Source: Paenibacillus macquariensis (GTDB taxonomy: Bacteria > Bacillota > Bacilli > Paenibacillales > Paenibacillaceae). From it: a stretch of DNA of 64,000 nucleotides. The first letter of the stretch is position 1, and each line of letters starts with the position of its first letter. The notes below the pieces were generated by a model. It did not search any database and had not been told where the DNA came from. It was given only the letters and a program-made list of their open reading frames with translations. The DNA lies in contig NZ_FTNK01000014.1 in the NCBI RefSeq assembly GCF_900156375.1, positions 92,653-156,652 on the forward strand, written 5' to 3'. Positions 17,412-25,010 of the stretch are shown here, in pieces. The position numbers were made by a program, and so were the translations under genes.

Positions 17412-17524
17412 TTCGTAACATAAGTGCCTTGATACGATACCGTTCTCAACATTATTATCTTTGTTACTAGACACCTTAACAGTACTGGATTATAATTCAT
17501 GTAGAAATACCCTAACTTCATAAG

Positions 17525-17622
17525 TACCAGGGGTGCTGGAATAATTGGCCGGCTGAGAGTGTGTCCCACATGACACTGACCCTTATACCTGATCTGGGTA
17601 ATGCCAGCGTAGGAACGTAACC
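17525..17622 (+). ncRNA. TPP riboswitch (THI element)
   Basis: The conserved THI-box parts appear in order: a GGGGTGCTGG-type P1/P2 start, CTGAGAG at 17553-17559, ACCC before the variable stem, then ACCTGATCTGGGTAATGCCA followed by GCGTAGGAA. TPP binding is known to favour downstream terminator formation, so the operon should be expressed when thiamine pyrophosphate is scarce. Confidence 0.95.
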
Positions 17623-17659
17623 GATATGATTTCTGTACATATCTATCTTGCGCCCACAT

Positions 17660-17686
17660 GCGTCCCGATTACGGGGCGCTTTTTTT
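17660..17686 (+). terminator. Riboswitch-controlled terminator
   Basis: GCGTCCCG-ATTA-CGGGGCGC is a nearly perfect 8-bp stem with a tetraloop, followed by seven T. It lies between the TPP aptamer and the first gene. Confidence 0.9.
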
Positions 17687-17740
17687 GTCGAATACTAACA
17701 AGACTTGTCGAATGACAAGTCGGAACAGAGGAGAGATCGG

Positions 17741-18751
17741 ATGAGAAAGAGAAGAACACAGATGTCATTACTTCTAATGTGCTTGCTATTAATCGTAATA
17801 GCCGGTTGTGGAGCTAACAAGAATGCAGATGTAAATTCAACCGAGCCTAAGAAATTGCGAGACATCAAGGTCGTGTTGGACTGGACTCCTAATACCAATC
17901 ATACGGGACTCTATGTAGCGAAAGATCAAGGGTATTATGAAGCAGAAGGACTCAGCGTTGAGATCATCCAACCAGGTGAGGGTGGAGCCGATACGATGGT
18001 CGCATCAGGGGCTGTCCCTTTTGGAATTAGTTATCAGGAGGGTGTAACGCAAGCAAGAACACAAGATGTACCTCTCGTCTCTATTGCAGCAGTAATCCAG
18101 CATAACACCTCTGGGTTCGCAGCACCTGTAGACCGGAACATTAAATCTCCTACAGATTTCGAAGGCAAAACGTATGGCGGTTGGGGTTCTCCTATTGAAG
18201 AAGCCGTGATGAGTTCCATCATGGAGAAAGATAAAGGCGATGTTAAGAAGGTTAAGATCATTAATATGGGTGACGCTGATTATTTCACTGCGGTTAAGCG
18301 TGATATCGATTTCGCTTGGATATTCTATGCTTGGACGGGTATCGAAGCTGAATTACGTAAACAACCACTCGATATGTTATATGTGAAAGATTACGCACCA
18401 GAGCTTGATTACTACACCCCTGTTATCGTAACGAATGAGAAGCAGATCAAGGATGACCCAGAGTTAGTTAGAGCTTTCCTTAAAGCTACTGCCAAAGGGT
18501 ATCAACTCGCTATTGATAATCCAGAACAAGCAGCTGATATCCTTAGTAAAGCCGTCCCTGAGTTGGATAAGGATCTAGTCCTAGCTAGTCAGAAATGGCT
18601 TAGTCCACGTTATACTGATGATGCACCTCGTTGGGGTGAGCAGAAGGCATCCGTATGGCAGGGTTATACCGATTGGATGTTACAGCATAAGCTTCTAGAT
18701 AAACAGATTGATATTAATCAAGCCTATACCAATGATTTTTTAGCGAAGTAA
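17741..18751 (+). CDS. thiY: Thiamine-pyrimidine precursor-binding lipoprotein (ThiY-type)
   Basis: This 336-residue NMT1/THI5-like solute-binding protein has a lipobox IAGC with Cys23. The family start VVLDWTPNTNHTGLYVAKDQGYY is well preserved, as is GGWGSPIEEA. By analogy with ThiY it binds formylaminopyrimidine or HMP for the ThiX permease and ThiZ ATPase encoded downstream. The ATG at 17741 follows AGAGGAGAG; the longer frame from 17705 begins upstream of that site. The TPP riboswitch immediately upstream supports a thiamine-salvage role. Confidence 0.9.
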   Translation: MRKRRTQMSLLLMCLLLIVIAGCGANKNADVNSTEPKKLRDIKVVLDWTPNTNHTGLYVAKDQGYYEAEGLSVEIIQPGEGGADTMVASGAVPFGISYQEGVTQARTQDVPLVSIAAVIQHNTSGFAAPVDRNIKSPTDFEGKTYGGWGSPIEEAVMSSIMEKDKGDVKKVKIINMGDADYFTAVKRDIDFAWIFYAWTGIEAELRKQPLDMLYVKDYAPELDYYTPVIVTNEKQIKDDPELVRAFLKATAKGYQLAIDNPEQAADILSKAVPELDKDLVLASQKWLSPRYTDDAPRWGEQKASVWQGYTDWMLQHKLLDKQIDINQAYTNDFLAK

Positions 18752-18792
18752 CGAATCACTCAAACCCATCTTGAAAGGATGAACATATAATC

Positions 18793-19086
18793 ATGGCAAA
18801 CACATTATTGAGCATTCAAGTTATTCCGAAGACACCTGGAAATGAAGATTCTATTCCTTATGTAGATCGTGCAATTGAGGTCATCCAACAATCCGGCGTG
18901 AAGCACGAGGTTCATCCACTGGAGACTACTATGGAAGGTGAACTTAGCGAGTTATTAGACATCGTGAAGAACATGCATGAGGCGCTTGTCGCTGCGGGTA
19001 GCCCTAGTGTTATTTCTCAGATTAAAATCGCACACAATCCAAACGGCATCAGCATGGATAAGTTAACGGAGAAATATCGTCCATGA
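18793..19086 (+). CDS. MTH1187/YkoF-type thiamine-binding protein
   Basis: This 97-residue small cytoplasmic protein matches the DUF77/MTH1187 fold: LLSIQVIPKTPG near the start, a middle VDRAIEVIQQSGVKHEVHPLETTMEGE and a C-terminal VISQIKIAHNPNG. Relatives bind thiamine or its pyrimidine and are often located in TPP-controlled operons. Its stop codon overlaps the permease start by 4 bp, indicating coupled translation. It may deliver or sense the imported ligand. Confidence 0.85.
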   Translation: MANTLLSIQVIPKTPGNEDSIPYVDRAIEVIQQSGVKHEVHPLETTMEGELSELLDIVKNMHEALVAAGSPSVISQIKIAHNPNGISMDKLTEKYRP

Positions 19087-19838
19087 GGTTGTGGTGGAAC
19101 AAAATTTGGCCGCCCCTCGTGGCGGTTCTCTTTTTATTGGGGATATGGCAACTATGTACCTCACTCTTTGAGATTGAGAAATGGATTCTACCCTCTCCAA
19201 TAGATATTGCTCATGAAGCGATAGCGGGATCTGCTGGATTGTGGCACCACACTTTGGCAACAGTTAAGTTAACAGGAGTAGGCTTCACAATTGGAACGTC
19301 AATAGGTCTTCTTATTGCCATAGTGTTGCACCGTATTCCTTTTCTTAAATCGGCCCTCTATCCTCTACTTATTCTCAGTCAAAATGTACCTACTATAGCG
19401 CTTGCTCCCCTACTTATGATTTGGTTTGGGTTCGGTCTGCTACCTAAAGTGATCGTGATTACCCTTGTTTGTTTCTTTCCCGTGGCTATCGCTATGATGG
19501 GTGGGTTACGACAAACTGATCCTATCATGCTTAGCTATATGCGTATGATCGGTGCAAGCAATAGGCAAATATTCCTTAAGTTAGAGCTTCCACATGCACT
19601 ACCTTCACTCTTCTCAGGTATTAAGATTGCAGCAACGTATAGCGTGATGGGTGCAGTCATTGCTGAATGGATTGGCTCGGATAAAGGTATTGGTTATTAT
19701 ATGATGCTTCAGAAATCCAGTTATCGTACAGACCGTGTATTTATTGCGATAGCCATCATTGTAGTTCTTAGTCTGACCATGTTCGCAATAATTGCCCTGC
19801 TCGAGAAATGGTTCGCTCGCTGGAATCAACGGCAGTAA
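19083..19838 (+). CDS. thiX: ABC transporter permease (ThiX-type)
   Basis: This 251-residue permease has about six helices and the EAA-type loop (LSYMRMIGASNRQIFLKLELPHALP) that contacts the ATPase. It belongs to the nitrate/taurine/pyrimidine permease group. It overlaps the preceding gene by 4 bp and is followed by the ATPase gene. With ThiY it forms the membrane channel for the thiamine precursor. Confidence 0.9.
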   Translation: MRLWWNKIWPPLVAVLFLLGIWQLCTSLFEIEKWILPSPIDIAHEAIAGSAGLWHHTLATVKLTGVGFTIGTSIGLLIAIVLHRIPFLKSALYPLLILSQNVPTIALAPLLMIWFGFGLLPKVIVITLVCFFPVAIAMMGGLRQTDPIMLSYMRMIGASNRQIFLKLELPHALPSLFSGIKIAATYSVMGAVIAEWIGSDKGIGYYMMLQKSSYRTDRVFIAIAIIVVLSLTMFAIIALLEKWFARWNQRQ

Positions 19839-19883
19839 GTTAATGATCCTTTTCTCAAAGAATTCTATCAAATAATAAAGGGT

Positions 19884-20729
19884 GTGTTGGCATTGTTGGA
19901 ATTTCCTACTCAGCATGATCGTAACCCTGGCGGCGTAGTTACTTCTGTATCTCCCGCCTTACAGGTTACGGATATTCATAAAAGTTTCAACAGACGACGT
20001 CTTGGACTACCCGTGCTTGACGGGGTAACACTTACGGTAGAGCAAGGTGAATTTGTATCGATCGTGGGTCCATCAGGATGTGGAAAGAGTACGCTATTTC
20101 ATATTATTGGAGGGTTAGTCCAACCGGACTCCGGCGAAGTATGGATGAACGGACAAGAGGTAACTGGAGAACGTGGTCATATCAGCTTTATGCCTCAACA
20201 ACCCGCTCTATTTCCATGGCGAACGATTGAGGATAATGTGATTCTAGCACAGGAAGTAAAGGGGATTTCCAAGAGGGAAGCACGTATGGATGCCCGAGAG
20301 TGGATTGCGAAGGTAGGTCTATCTGGATTCGAGCAAGCTTACCCACATATGTTATCTGGTGGTATGCAGCAGCGAGCTGCATTCCTACGAGCATTACTCA
20401 GTCCCGAAGAACTGATGTGCTTAGACGAGCCTTTCAGTGCATTAGATGCACTCACTAGAAGTGATATGCAACGTTGGCTACTCGATATGTGGGAAGAGAA
20501 TCGTCGCTCTATATTACTCATTACACATAATATAGAGGAAGCGTTACTCCTCTCCAACCGTATTTACGTATTCTCAAGTCGACCTGGTACTGTTCTACAA
20601 GAGATTGAGGTACCTTTCCCTCGACCTCGCCAAGAGGCAATGACTGAAGATCCTACATTCTTAGGATTGAAACGAGAACTATCAGAGTTGATGAAGGAAG
20701 AACAACGTAAAATGCAGATTTTACGATAG
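19884..20729 (+). CDS. thiZ: ABC transporter ATPase (ThiZ-type)
   Basis: This ATPase of up to 281 residues has Walker A GPSGCGKST, a Q-loop in FMPQQPALFPWRTIEDN, signature LSGGMQQRAAFLRAL, Walker B MCLDEPFSALD, and the switch His in LLITHNIEEAL. It powers the thiX permease. The start is uncertain: GTG at 19884 is very close to AAAGGG, while TTG at 19893 has better spacing. All candidates lie within the first five codons, so the domain content is unaffected. It is the last gene of the riboswitch operon, and no terminator was seen before the convergent gene. Confidence 0.9.
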   Translation: MLALLEFPTQHDRNPGGVVTSVSPALQVTDIHKSFNRRRLGLPVLDGVTLTVEQGEFVSIVGPSGCGKSTLFHIIGGLVQPDSGEVWMNGQEVTGERGHISFMPQQPALFPWRTIEDNVILAQEVKGISKREARMDAREWIAKVGLSGFEQAYPHMLSGGMQQRAAFLRALLSPEELMCLDEPFSALDALTRSDMQRWLLDMWEENRRSILLITHNIEEALLLSNRIYVFSSRPGTVLQEIEVPFPRPRQEAMTEDPTFLGLKRELSELMKEEQRKMQILR

Positions 20730-20743
20730 CTAGGTACACAACC

Positions 20744-21361
20744 TTATCCCCGACTTTTCCCAAAACTTTTATAGTTATTAGCTATGAATATAGAGATAAG
20801 AACAATACAAAACAGGACATATGACAGTGTCATCCCCTTAATATTCATATCCGGCATAATAATGGATGAGCTGATAATACCAAACAACCAAATATGTGAA
20901 AGTGTACCTACGATAGATGCCCAGGCATACGTGGAGGACTTGATTGGGGATACGGCAGACATAAAGGAAATGAGATTGTTAGGCATAACAGGAATCGTAC
21001 GTAGAAAGATAATAGACCATCCACCGTATTTATCCATGCCATGTTGCCACTTTTCATACCGTTCCAAACGTTTACCCCATCTTCTGTTGAACCAATTGTA
21101 GAAAAAATATCTACACATCGTAAACACCAGAATGGCAGCCACAGAGCCAACTAACCAACTAGCCAGTAATCCAACTTCCAAGCCTAGAATAGATATGTGA
21201 AGCACAATTAATGTTGCAAATGGAAACAGACCTAATATGCCCTGAATAATAGCAAGCACTGTCGTAAGGAGGATAATTCCAATACCCTCTAAGCCTGTAA
21301 AATTCAGAAGCCATTCAATGACTTGCTCCATCAAATTTGTCATAAAGACGACCGACTCCAT
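20744..21361 (-). CDS. VTT-domain (DedA/TVP38-like) membrane protein
   Basis: This 205-residue integral membrane protein has five or six hydrophobic segments. The pattern GLFPFATLIVLHISILGLEVG and the later FLRTIPVMPNNLISFMSAVSPI fits the VTT/SNARE-associated fold of DedA and TVP38 proteins, which are implicated in lipid scrambling or transport. The start may be ATG at 21361 or ATG at 21343; neither has a strong ribosome site. It converges with the ATPase gene. Confidence in the exact subfamily is moderate. Confidence 0.75.
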   Translation of the reverse strand: MESVVFMTNLMEQVIEWLLNFTGLEGIGIILLTTVLAIIQGILGLFPFATLIVLHISILGLEVGLLASWLVGSVAAILVFTMCRYFFYNWFNRRWGKRLERYEKWQHGMDKYGGWSIIFLRTIPVMPNNLISFMSAVSPIKSSTYAWASIVGTLSHIWLFGIISSSIIMPDMNIKGMTLSYVLFCIVLISIFIANNYKSFGKSRG

Positions 21362-21413
21362 TCTATACTTCTGTAATTAATCAAAAAAATTTAAGATAGG
21401 AGAGTCGATCAAC

Positions 21414-22217
21414 ATGAATCTTTCAGTAAACACGCCACTCTTTGATTCTCATATACATCTTGATTCCTATACACAACAGCACCCATTACACCTTGAGTCG
21501 TTATGTAATGACAACGTCACAGGTGTAATTGCTGTATCTATGGACCTTACATCCAGTAAGCGCAACCTAGAACTCTCGAGAATGTACCCCTCTATTGTTC
21601 ATCCAGCCTTCGGATTCCATCCCGAACAACCCTTGCCGACCATGCAGGAGACTACGCAACTGTTCTCATGGATGGAGCTACATCTTCAAGATATGGTTGC
21701 TGTCGGTGAAGTGGGACTTCCCTATTATTCTTACCTAGAAGCCAAAGAGCACGGCCATTCATTTGATCCATTGCCCTATATCGACCTACTAGAGAGGTTT
21801 ATTTCTTTTGCTGCTATTCATAATAAGCCTATCGTACTCCATGCTGTTTATGAAGACGCCGATATCGTGTGTAACTTACTTGAACATTATAACGTAAAGC
21901 GTGCACATTTTCATTGGTTCAAGGGTTCTCGAGACACTATACAGAGGATGGCAAATAACGGATACTATATCTCCTTCACACCCGATCTTGTATATGAAGT
22001 CGAAATTCAAGAACTAGCTCGCGTCTATCCAATCCATCAGATCATGGTAGAAACCGATGGTCCGTGGCCTTTCGAAGGACCTTTCTCCGGACAACTAACC
22101 CATCCCCGTATGGTTGCTGATGTGATTGAAGCCTGGAGTCAGATACATAACATGAATGTTGTAGAAGCCCGTGCAATGATCTACTCCAACACTAAACTAT
22201 TTTATGGGATACCATGA
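21414..22217 (+). CDS. TatD-family metal-dependent hydrolase
   Basis: This 267-residue TIM-barrel hydrolase has the metal-binding DSHIHLD at the start, Glu in AVGEVGLPYY, His in IVLHAV, His in AHFHWFKG, and Asp in MVETDGPWPFEG. TatD proteins are Mg-dependent DNases or deoxyribonucleases, but relatives also act on other substrates. GGAGAG lies about 12 nt before the ATG. It stands alone between divergent and convergent neighbours. Its sequence is less typical than housekeeping TatD/YabD, so a more specialised role is possible. Confidence 0.85.
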   Translation: MNLSVNTPLFDSHIHLDSYTQQHPLHLESLCNDNVTGVIAVSMDLTSSKRNLELSRMYPSIVHPAFGFHPEQPLPTMQETTQLFSWMELHLQDMVAVGEVGLPYYSYLEAKEHGHSFDPLPYIDLLERFISFAAIHNKPIVLHAVYEDADIVCNLLEHYNVKRAHFHWFKGSRDTIQRMANNGYYISFTPDLVYEVEIQELARVYPIHQIMVETDGPWPFEGPFSGQLTHPRMVADVIEAWSQIHNMNVVEARAMIYSNTKLFYGIP

Positions 22218-22228
22218 GGTCATATGAA

Positions 22229-22990
22229 TTACTTTTTCATAAACCCTTTACTCTCTAGAAATTCCTTCATGTGTAATCGATGTGGTAATGCCAAACGATT
22301 AGCCATGACTTGTGACCATGGGGTATCTTTCTTCCCCTCTGTTCTTTCAATCATATATTGTTTCGTAGTCACATCATAAGATTTCACCTGTTCTATGCTT
22401 TGTTCCTTATTATAACCATTCTTGTGAAGTACCGCTTCGATGGGTAAGCGTGGTTTCAAATCATTCTCTTGATCCGGGTATCCTACACACATGCCGAATA
22501 CAGGATACACTAATTCGGGTAAACCAAGAAGTTCTGAGACCTCTGCAATATGGTTTCGAATGCCGCCAATGTACACAATTCCAAGCCCTAATGATTCCGC
22601 AGCAATCGCTGCATTCTGAGCCGCTAAAGCCACATCTATCGTGGCTACAATAAAGTTTTCCATCGAGTCTTCGTAGGACGGTTTATCACCTAAATGCGGT
22701 GCCGTTACTTGCTTCAGGCGATGTAAATCTGCACACCAGACCAGGAAAACGGAACACTGCTCAACATACGCTTGATTTCCCGCAAGAGCAGCTAGCTTCC
22801 CTTTAAGTTCTGGTTCCGTTATAGCAATGACACTATAAGCTTGCACATTACTAGAAGTTGAAGCCCGTTGTGCTGTGGATATAATCGTATTCAACTGTTC
22901 ATCTGTGACCTGAGTATCTGTAAATTGACGAACAGATCGATGGTTCCTTAATAGAGAAAGTGTCTCGTTGACTATAACTTCATTGCTCAT
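22229..22990 (-). CDS. NADPH-dependent nitroreductase/FMN oxidoreductase (NfrA-type)
   Basis: This 253-residue nitroreductase-fold FMN enzyme shows the HRSVRQFTD start, the QRASTSSNVQAYSVI segment and GLGIVYIGGIRNHIAEVSELLGLPE, as in NfrA/CrsA proteins that reduce FMN, nitroaromatics or quinones with NADPH. It overlaps the tetR gene by 4 bp and is therefore co-transcribed with it. Its expression may respond to the same toxic ligand as the regulator. Confidence 0.9.
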   Translation of the reverse strand: MSNEVIVNETLSLLRNHRSVRQFTDTQVTDEQLNTIISTAQRASTSSNVQAYSVIAITEPELKGKLAALAGNQAYVEQCSVFLVWCADLHRLKQVTAPHLGDKPSYEDSMENFIVATIDVALAAQNAAIAAESLGLGIVYIGGIRNHIAEVSELLGLPELVYPVFGMCVGYPDQENDLKPRLPIEAVLHKNGYNKEQSIEQVKSYDVTTKQYMIERTEGKKDTPWSQVMANRLALPHRLHMKEFLESKGFMKK

Positions 22991-23580
22991 CTCTCTAACG
23001 CTCCTAATCCTCGTAGTATAAATTCAACTGTCTGATCAGCAAGAATATCCGGTACAAGCTCATCATTTGGAAATAACTTTTGAATTAAACAAGTCTTCTT
23101 ATGTGCAAGGGATAAATTGATAACCATTAGCAAAGCTTGAGGCAAAGAAGTGAAGTGAAAGACACCTTCTTCTTTCCCCTTTTCCAATAACTGCTTGACC
23201 TTGGACCACATCGGATTCACGAATTCTAACACAACCCTCATCCGATTAGATTCAAGCATAATCTCCTGCTGAACAATATCACTTAACTCTTTATCAGCTA
23301 TAGTAAATTTAATTACCCCATGAATCATCGTTCTCATACCTTCCACTGGGTCTTGAAGCAAATCTTTAATATCCAACAAATCTTTATGTGGAAAAAGATT
23401 TACAAACAAAGCCTCAAACACCTTCTCCTTGCCCCCAAAGTGATAGGATACAAGAGCAATGTTGGCATTAGCTTCCTCACATATCTGACGGACACTTGTT
23501 CCATCATATCCTTGCCTAGCAAAGAGCTTCTTAGCCGATAACAAAATACGCATTTTTATGTCTAGTTCCGAATATTCCAT
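22987..23580 (-). CDS. TetR-family transcriptional regulator
   Basis: This 197-residue regulator has an N-terminal TetR helix-turn-helix (ILLSAKKLFARQGYDGTSVRQICEEANANIALVSYHFG split across residues about 11-48; first helix ILLSAKKLFARQGYDG). The C-terminal ligand domain is unassigned but resembles the CecR/YbiH-type. It lies between the export-type membrane protein gene upstream and the nitroreductase downstream on one strand. Tandem TTAAACRTTTGTTT boxes before the membrane protein gene are candidate targets. A 9-bp inverted repeat just before its own start may add control. Confidence 0.9.
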   Translation of the reverse strand: MEYSELDIKMRILLSAKKLFARQGYDGTSVRQICEEANANIALVSYHFGGKEKVFEALFVNLFPHKDLLDIKDLLQDPVEGMRTMIHGVIKFTIADKELSDIVQQEIMLESNRMRVVLEFVNPMWSKVKQLLEKGKEEGVFHFTSLPQALLMVINLSLAHKKTCLIQKLFPNDELVPDILADQTVEFILRGLGALER

Positions 23581-23591
23581 TGGTTCGTCCC

Positions 23592-23625
23592 CTTAAGATT
23601 ACTACATCTCATTATGAATCTTAAG
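23592..23625. repeat. Inverted repeat before the tetR gene
   Basis: CTTAAGATT and AATCTTAAG form perfect 9-bp arms separated by 16 nt, between the membrane protein gene and the tetR start. It has no U-run. It could be an operator or a processing hairpin. Confidence 0.55.
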
Positions 23626-23640
23626 AATTGCATGTGCAAG

Positions 23641-24816
23641 CTAGGGGTGACTCGGTATAGATACTGGGATGCTTTCTTCTTGATGAATCCCCTTAGAGAC
23701 TTTTTCTTTCTTAAGAGCCACCACCAACAAACTAACTAGCAAACATATTACAGTAATAATCATGAGTCCCCATATACTCGAAGATATGCCAGGTCCTCCG
23801 AACTGAAGCGCCATCAATCCTTGAACACCGTATGTCGCCGGTAAGAATTGTCCTATCGAATGATAAAAGTTATTCAACATGAGTCGCGGTACCATCGCAC
23901 CTGAGGTCACTAGTTGCATGGACATCATGATAATATTTATTAGCATCCCACTCATGCCTAACACGTTAATAAACATTTGACTAAAGAACATGAAAGCAAA
24001 TATTAATAACATCTGAAACATCCATAGTGCTAGAAAACCACGCTCCATTTGTCCTCCTAGTACCAATACCATGACCGAACCTATGAAAGAAATCACAGGC
24101 GCCGAAATAAAATTAATAACTAGTCGTGCACGAAAACTATTCCATTTGGAAAGCGTACCTGCCAATAATAATGTTGACTGATGTAAGTTCTGCGCCATGA
24201 TCATACTTCCAACAAAAGAAGCCAAGACAAGCATTAATGGAACCATCTGATTATTCATCCCACTGACAGGATGGGTATAGATCATTTGGGACTCTACTTT
24301 CCCCACTAATGACTGAGCCGTAACACCCGCTTGGGCAGAGGGCATTTGTAACTGTTCTAGCACAGCTTGAGTCCCTTGCGTGGCTACATTCTTATTCACC
24401 ATATCTGTGATTGTGGTTGCTACCGTCTGCATTATACTCTTAATTAAAGCCGCATTCGATTCGTTAATTGTATAGACAAGCGAAGCCTTTTCCCCAGAAG
24501 TCTGCAATTGTTGACTGAAATCTTCGGGTATTTGTACAATCATCTGTACATCACGTATATCCAGCTGTCTCTCTGCCTCTTGTTGATCCAAGGTAATGAC
24601 TTTAAAAGGAAGCTTGCCAACAAGTTGCTTCTCTATCATTGCCCCCGTCGTCTTATCCTGATTTACTAAAGCGATCTGAAAGTTATCAACTCGTTCAGTC
24701 ACCCCATCATAAGCCGTCATCCATATCGCGCTAAAGATTAACTGAAAGGCAATAGCTATCACGATTGCAATAATCGTTTGAGGTTTCTTAAAATAAGCTT
24801 GTAAGGCATTAACCAT
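23641..24816 (-). CDS. ABC-2-like / YhgE-Pip family export membrane protein
   Basis: This 391-residue protein has one N-terminal helix (IIAIVIAIAFQLIFSAIWM), an extracellular region of about 170 residues rich in Gln and Ser, and about five C-terminal helices. This is the layout of DUF3533/YhgE and ABC-2 permeases. No ATPase gene is adjacent. The start is the ATG at 24816, 9 nt after AGGAG; the ATG three codons earlier abuts the ribosome site. Co-orientation with tetR and a twin operator upstream suggests a ligand-induced efflux or envelope-protection role. The substrate is unknown. Confidence 0.8.
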   Translation of the reverse strand: MVNALQAYFKKPQTIIAIVIAIAFQLIFSAIWMTAYDGVTERVDNFQIALVNQDKTTGAMIEKQLVGKLPFKVITLDQQEAERQLDIRDVQMIVQIPEDFSQQLQTSGEKASLVYTINESNAALIKSIMQTVATTITDMVNKNVATQGTQAVLEQLQMPSAQAGVTAQSLVGKVESQMIYTHPVSGMNNQMVPLMLVLASFVGSMIMAQNLHQSTLLLAGTLSKWNSFRARLVINFISAPVISFIGSVMVLVLGGQMERGFLALWMFQMLLIFAFMFFSQMFINVLGMSGMLINIIMMSMQLVTSGAMVPRLMLNNFYHSIGQFLPATYGVQGLMALQFGGPGISSSIWGLMIITVICLLVSLLVVALKKEKVSKGIHQEESIPVSIPSHP

Positions 24817-24840
24817 CCTTCTCATCTCCTATTATCTCAT

Positions 24841-24871
24841 TTAAACATTTGTTTTAATTAAACGTTTGTTT
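24841..24871 (-). promoter_or_regulatory. Twin TetR-type operator boxes
   Basis: TTAAACATTTGTTT (24841-24854) and TTAAACGTTTGTTT (24858-24871) are direct copies 17 bp apart, each containing a short AAACR-TT-TGTTT dyad. They lie directly upstream of the export-type membrane protein gene, as expected for paired TetR dimers. Confidence 0.65.
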
Positions 24872-24916
24872 AATCATGATATGGAAATATAGTCATACTG
24901 TCAATCCCTTGAATAG

Positions 24917-24949
24917 AAAAAAACCTAAGAAAGTTAACTTCCCTAGGTT
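24917..24949 (-). terminator. Rho-independent terminator of copA
   Basis: On the minus strand AACCTAGGGAAGTT pairs over 14 positions with AACTTTCTTAGGTT (two G-U pairs) and is followed by seven T. Confidence 0.85.
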
Positions 24950-25010
24950 ACTTGTCGATTGATGTAAACTCCCACCCCAAATTGATTATTACGTTAGAAG
25001 TTAAAGCATT

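Larger units (their letters stand above)
17412..17740 (+). promoter_or_regulatory. Leader region of the thiamine-precursor uptake operon
   Basis: This gene-free region of about 329 bp carries the promoter, the TPP riboswitch and an intrinsic terminator ahead of the ABC transporter operon. The terminator begins about 40 nt after the aptamer, the usual layout for a transcriptional OFF switch. Confidence 0.85.
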
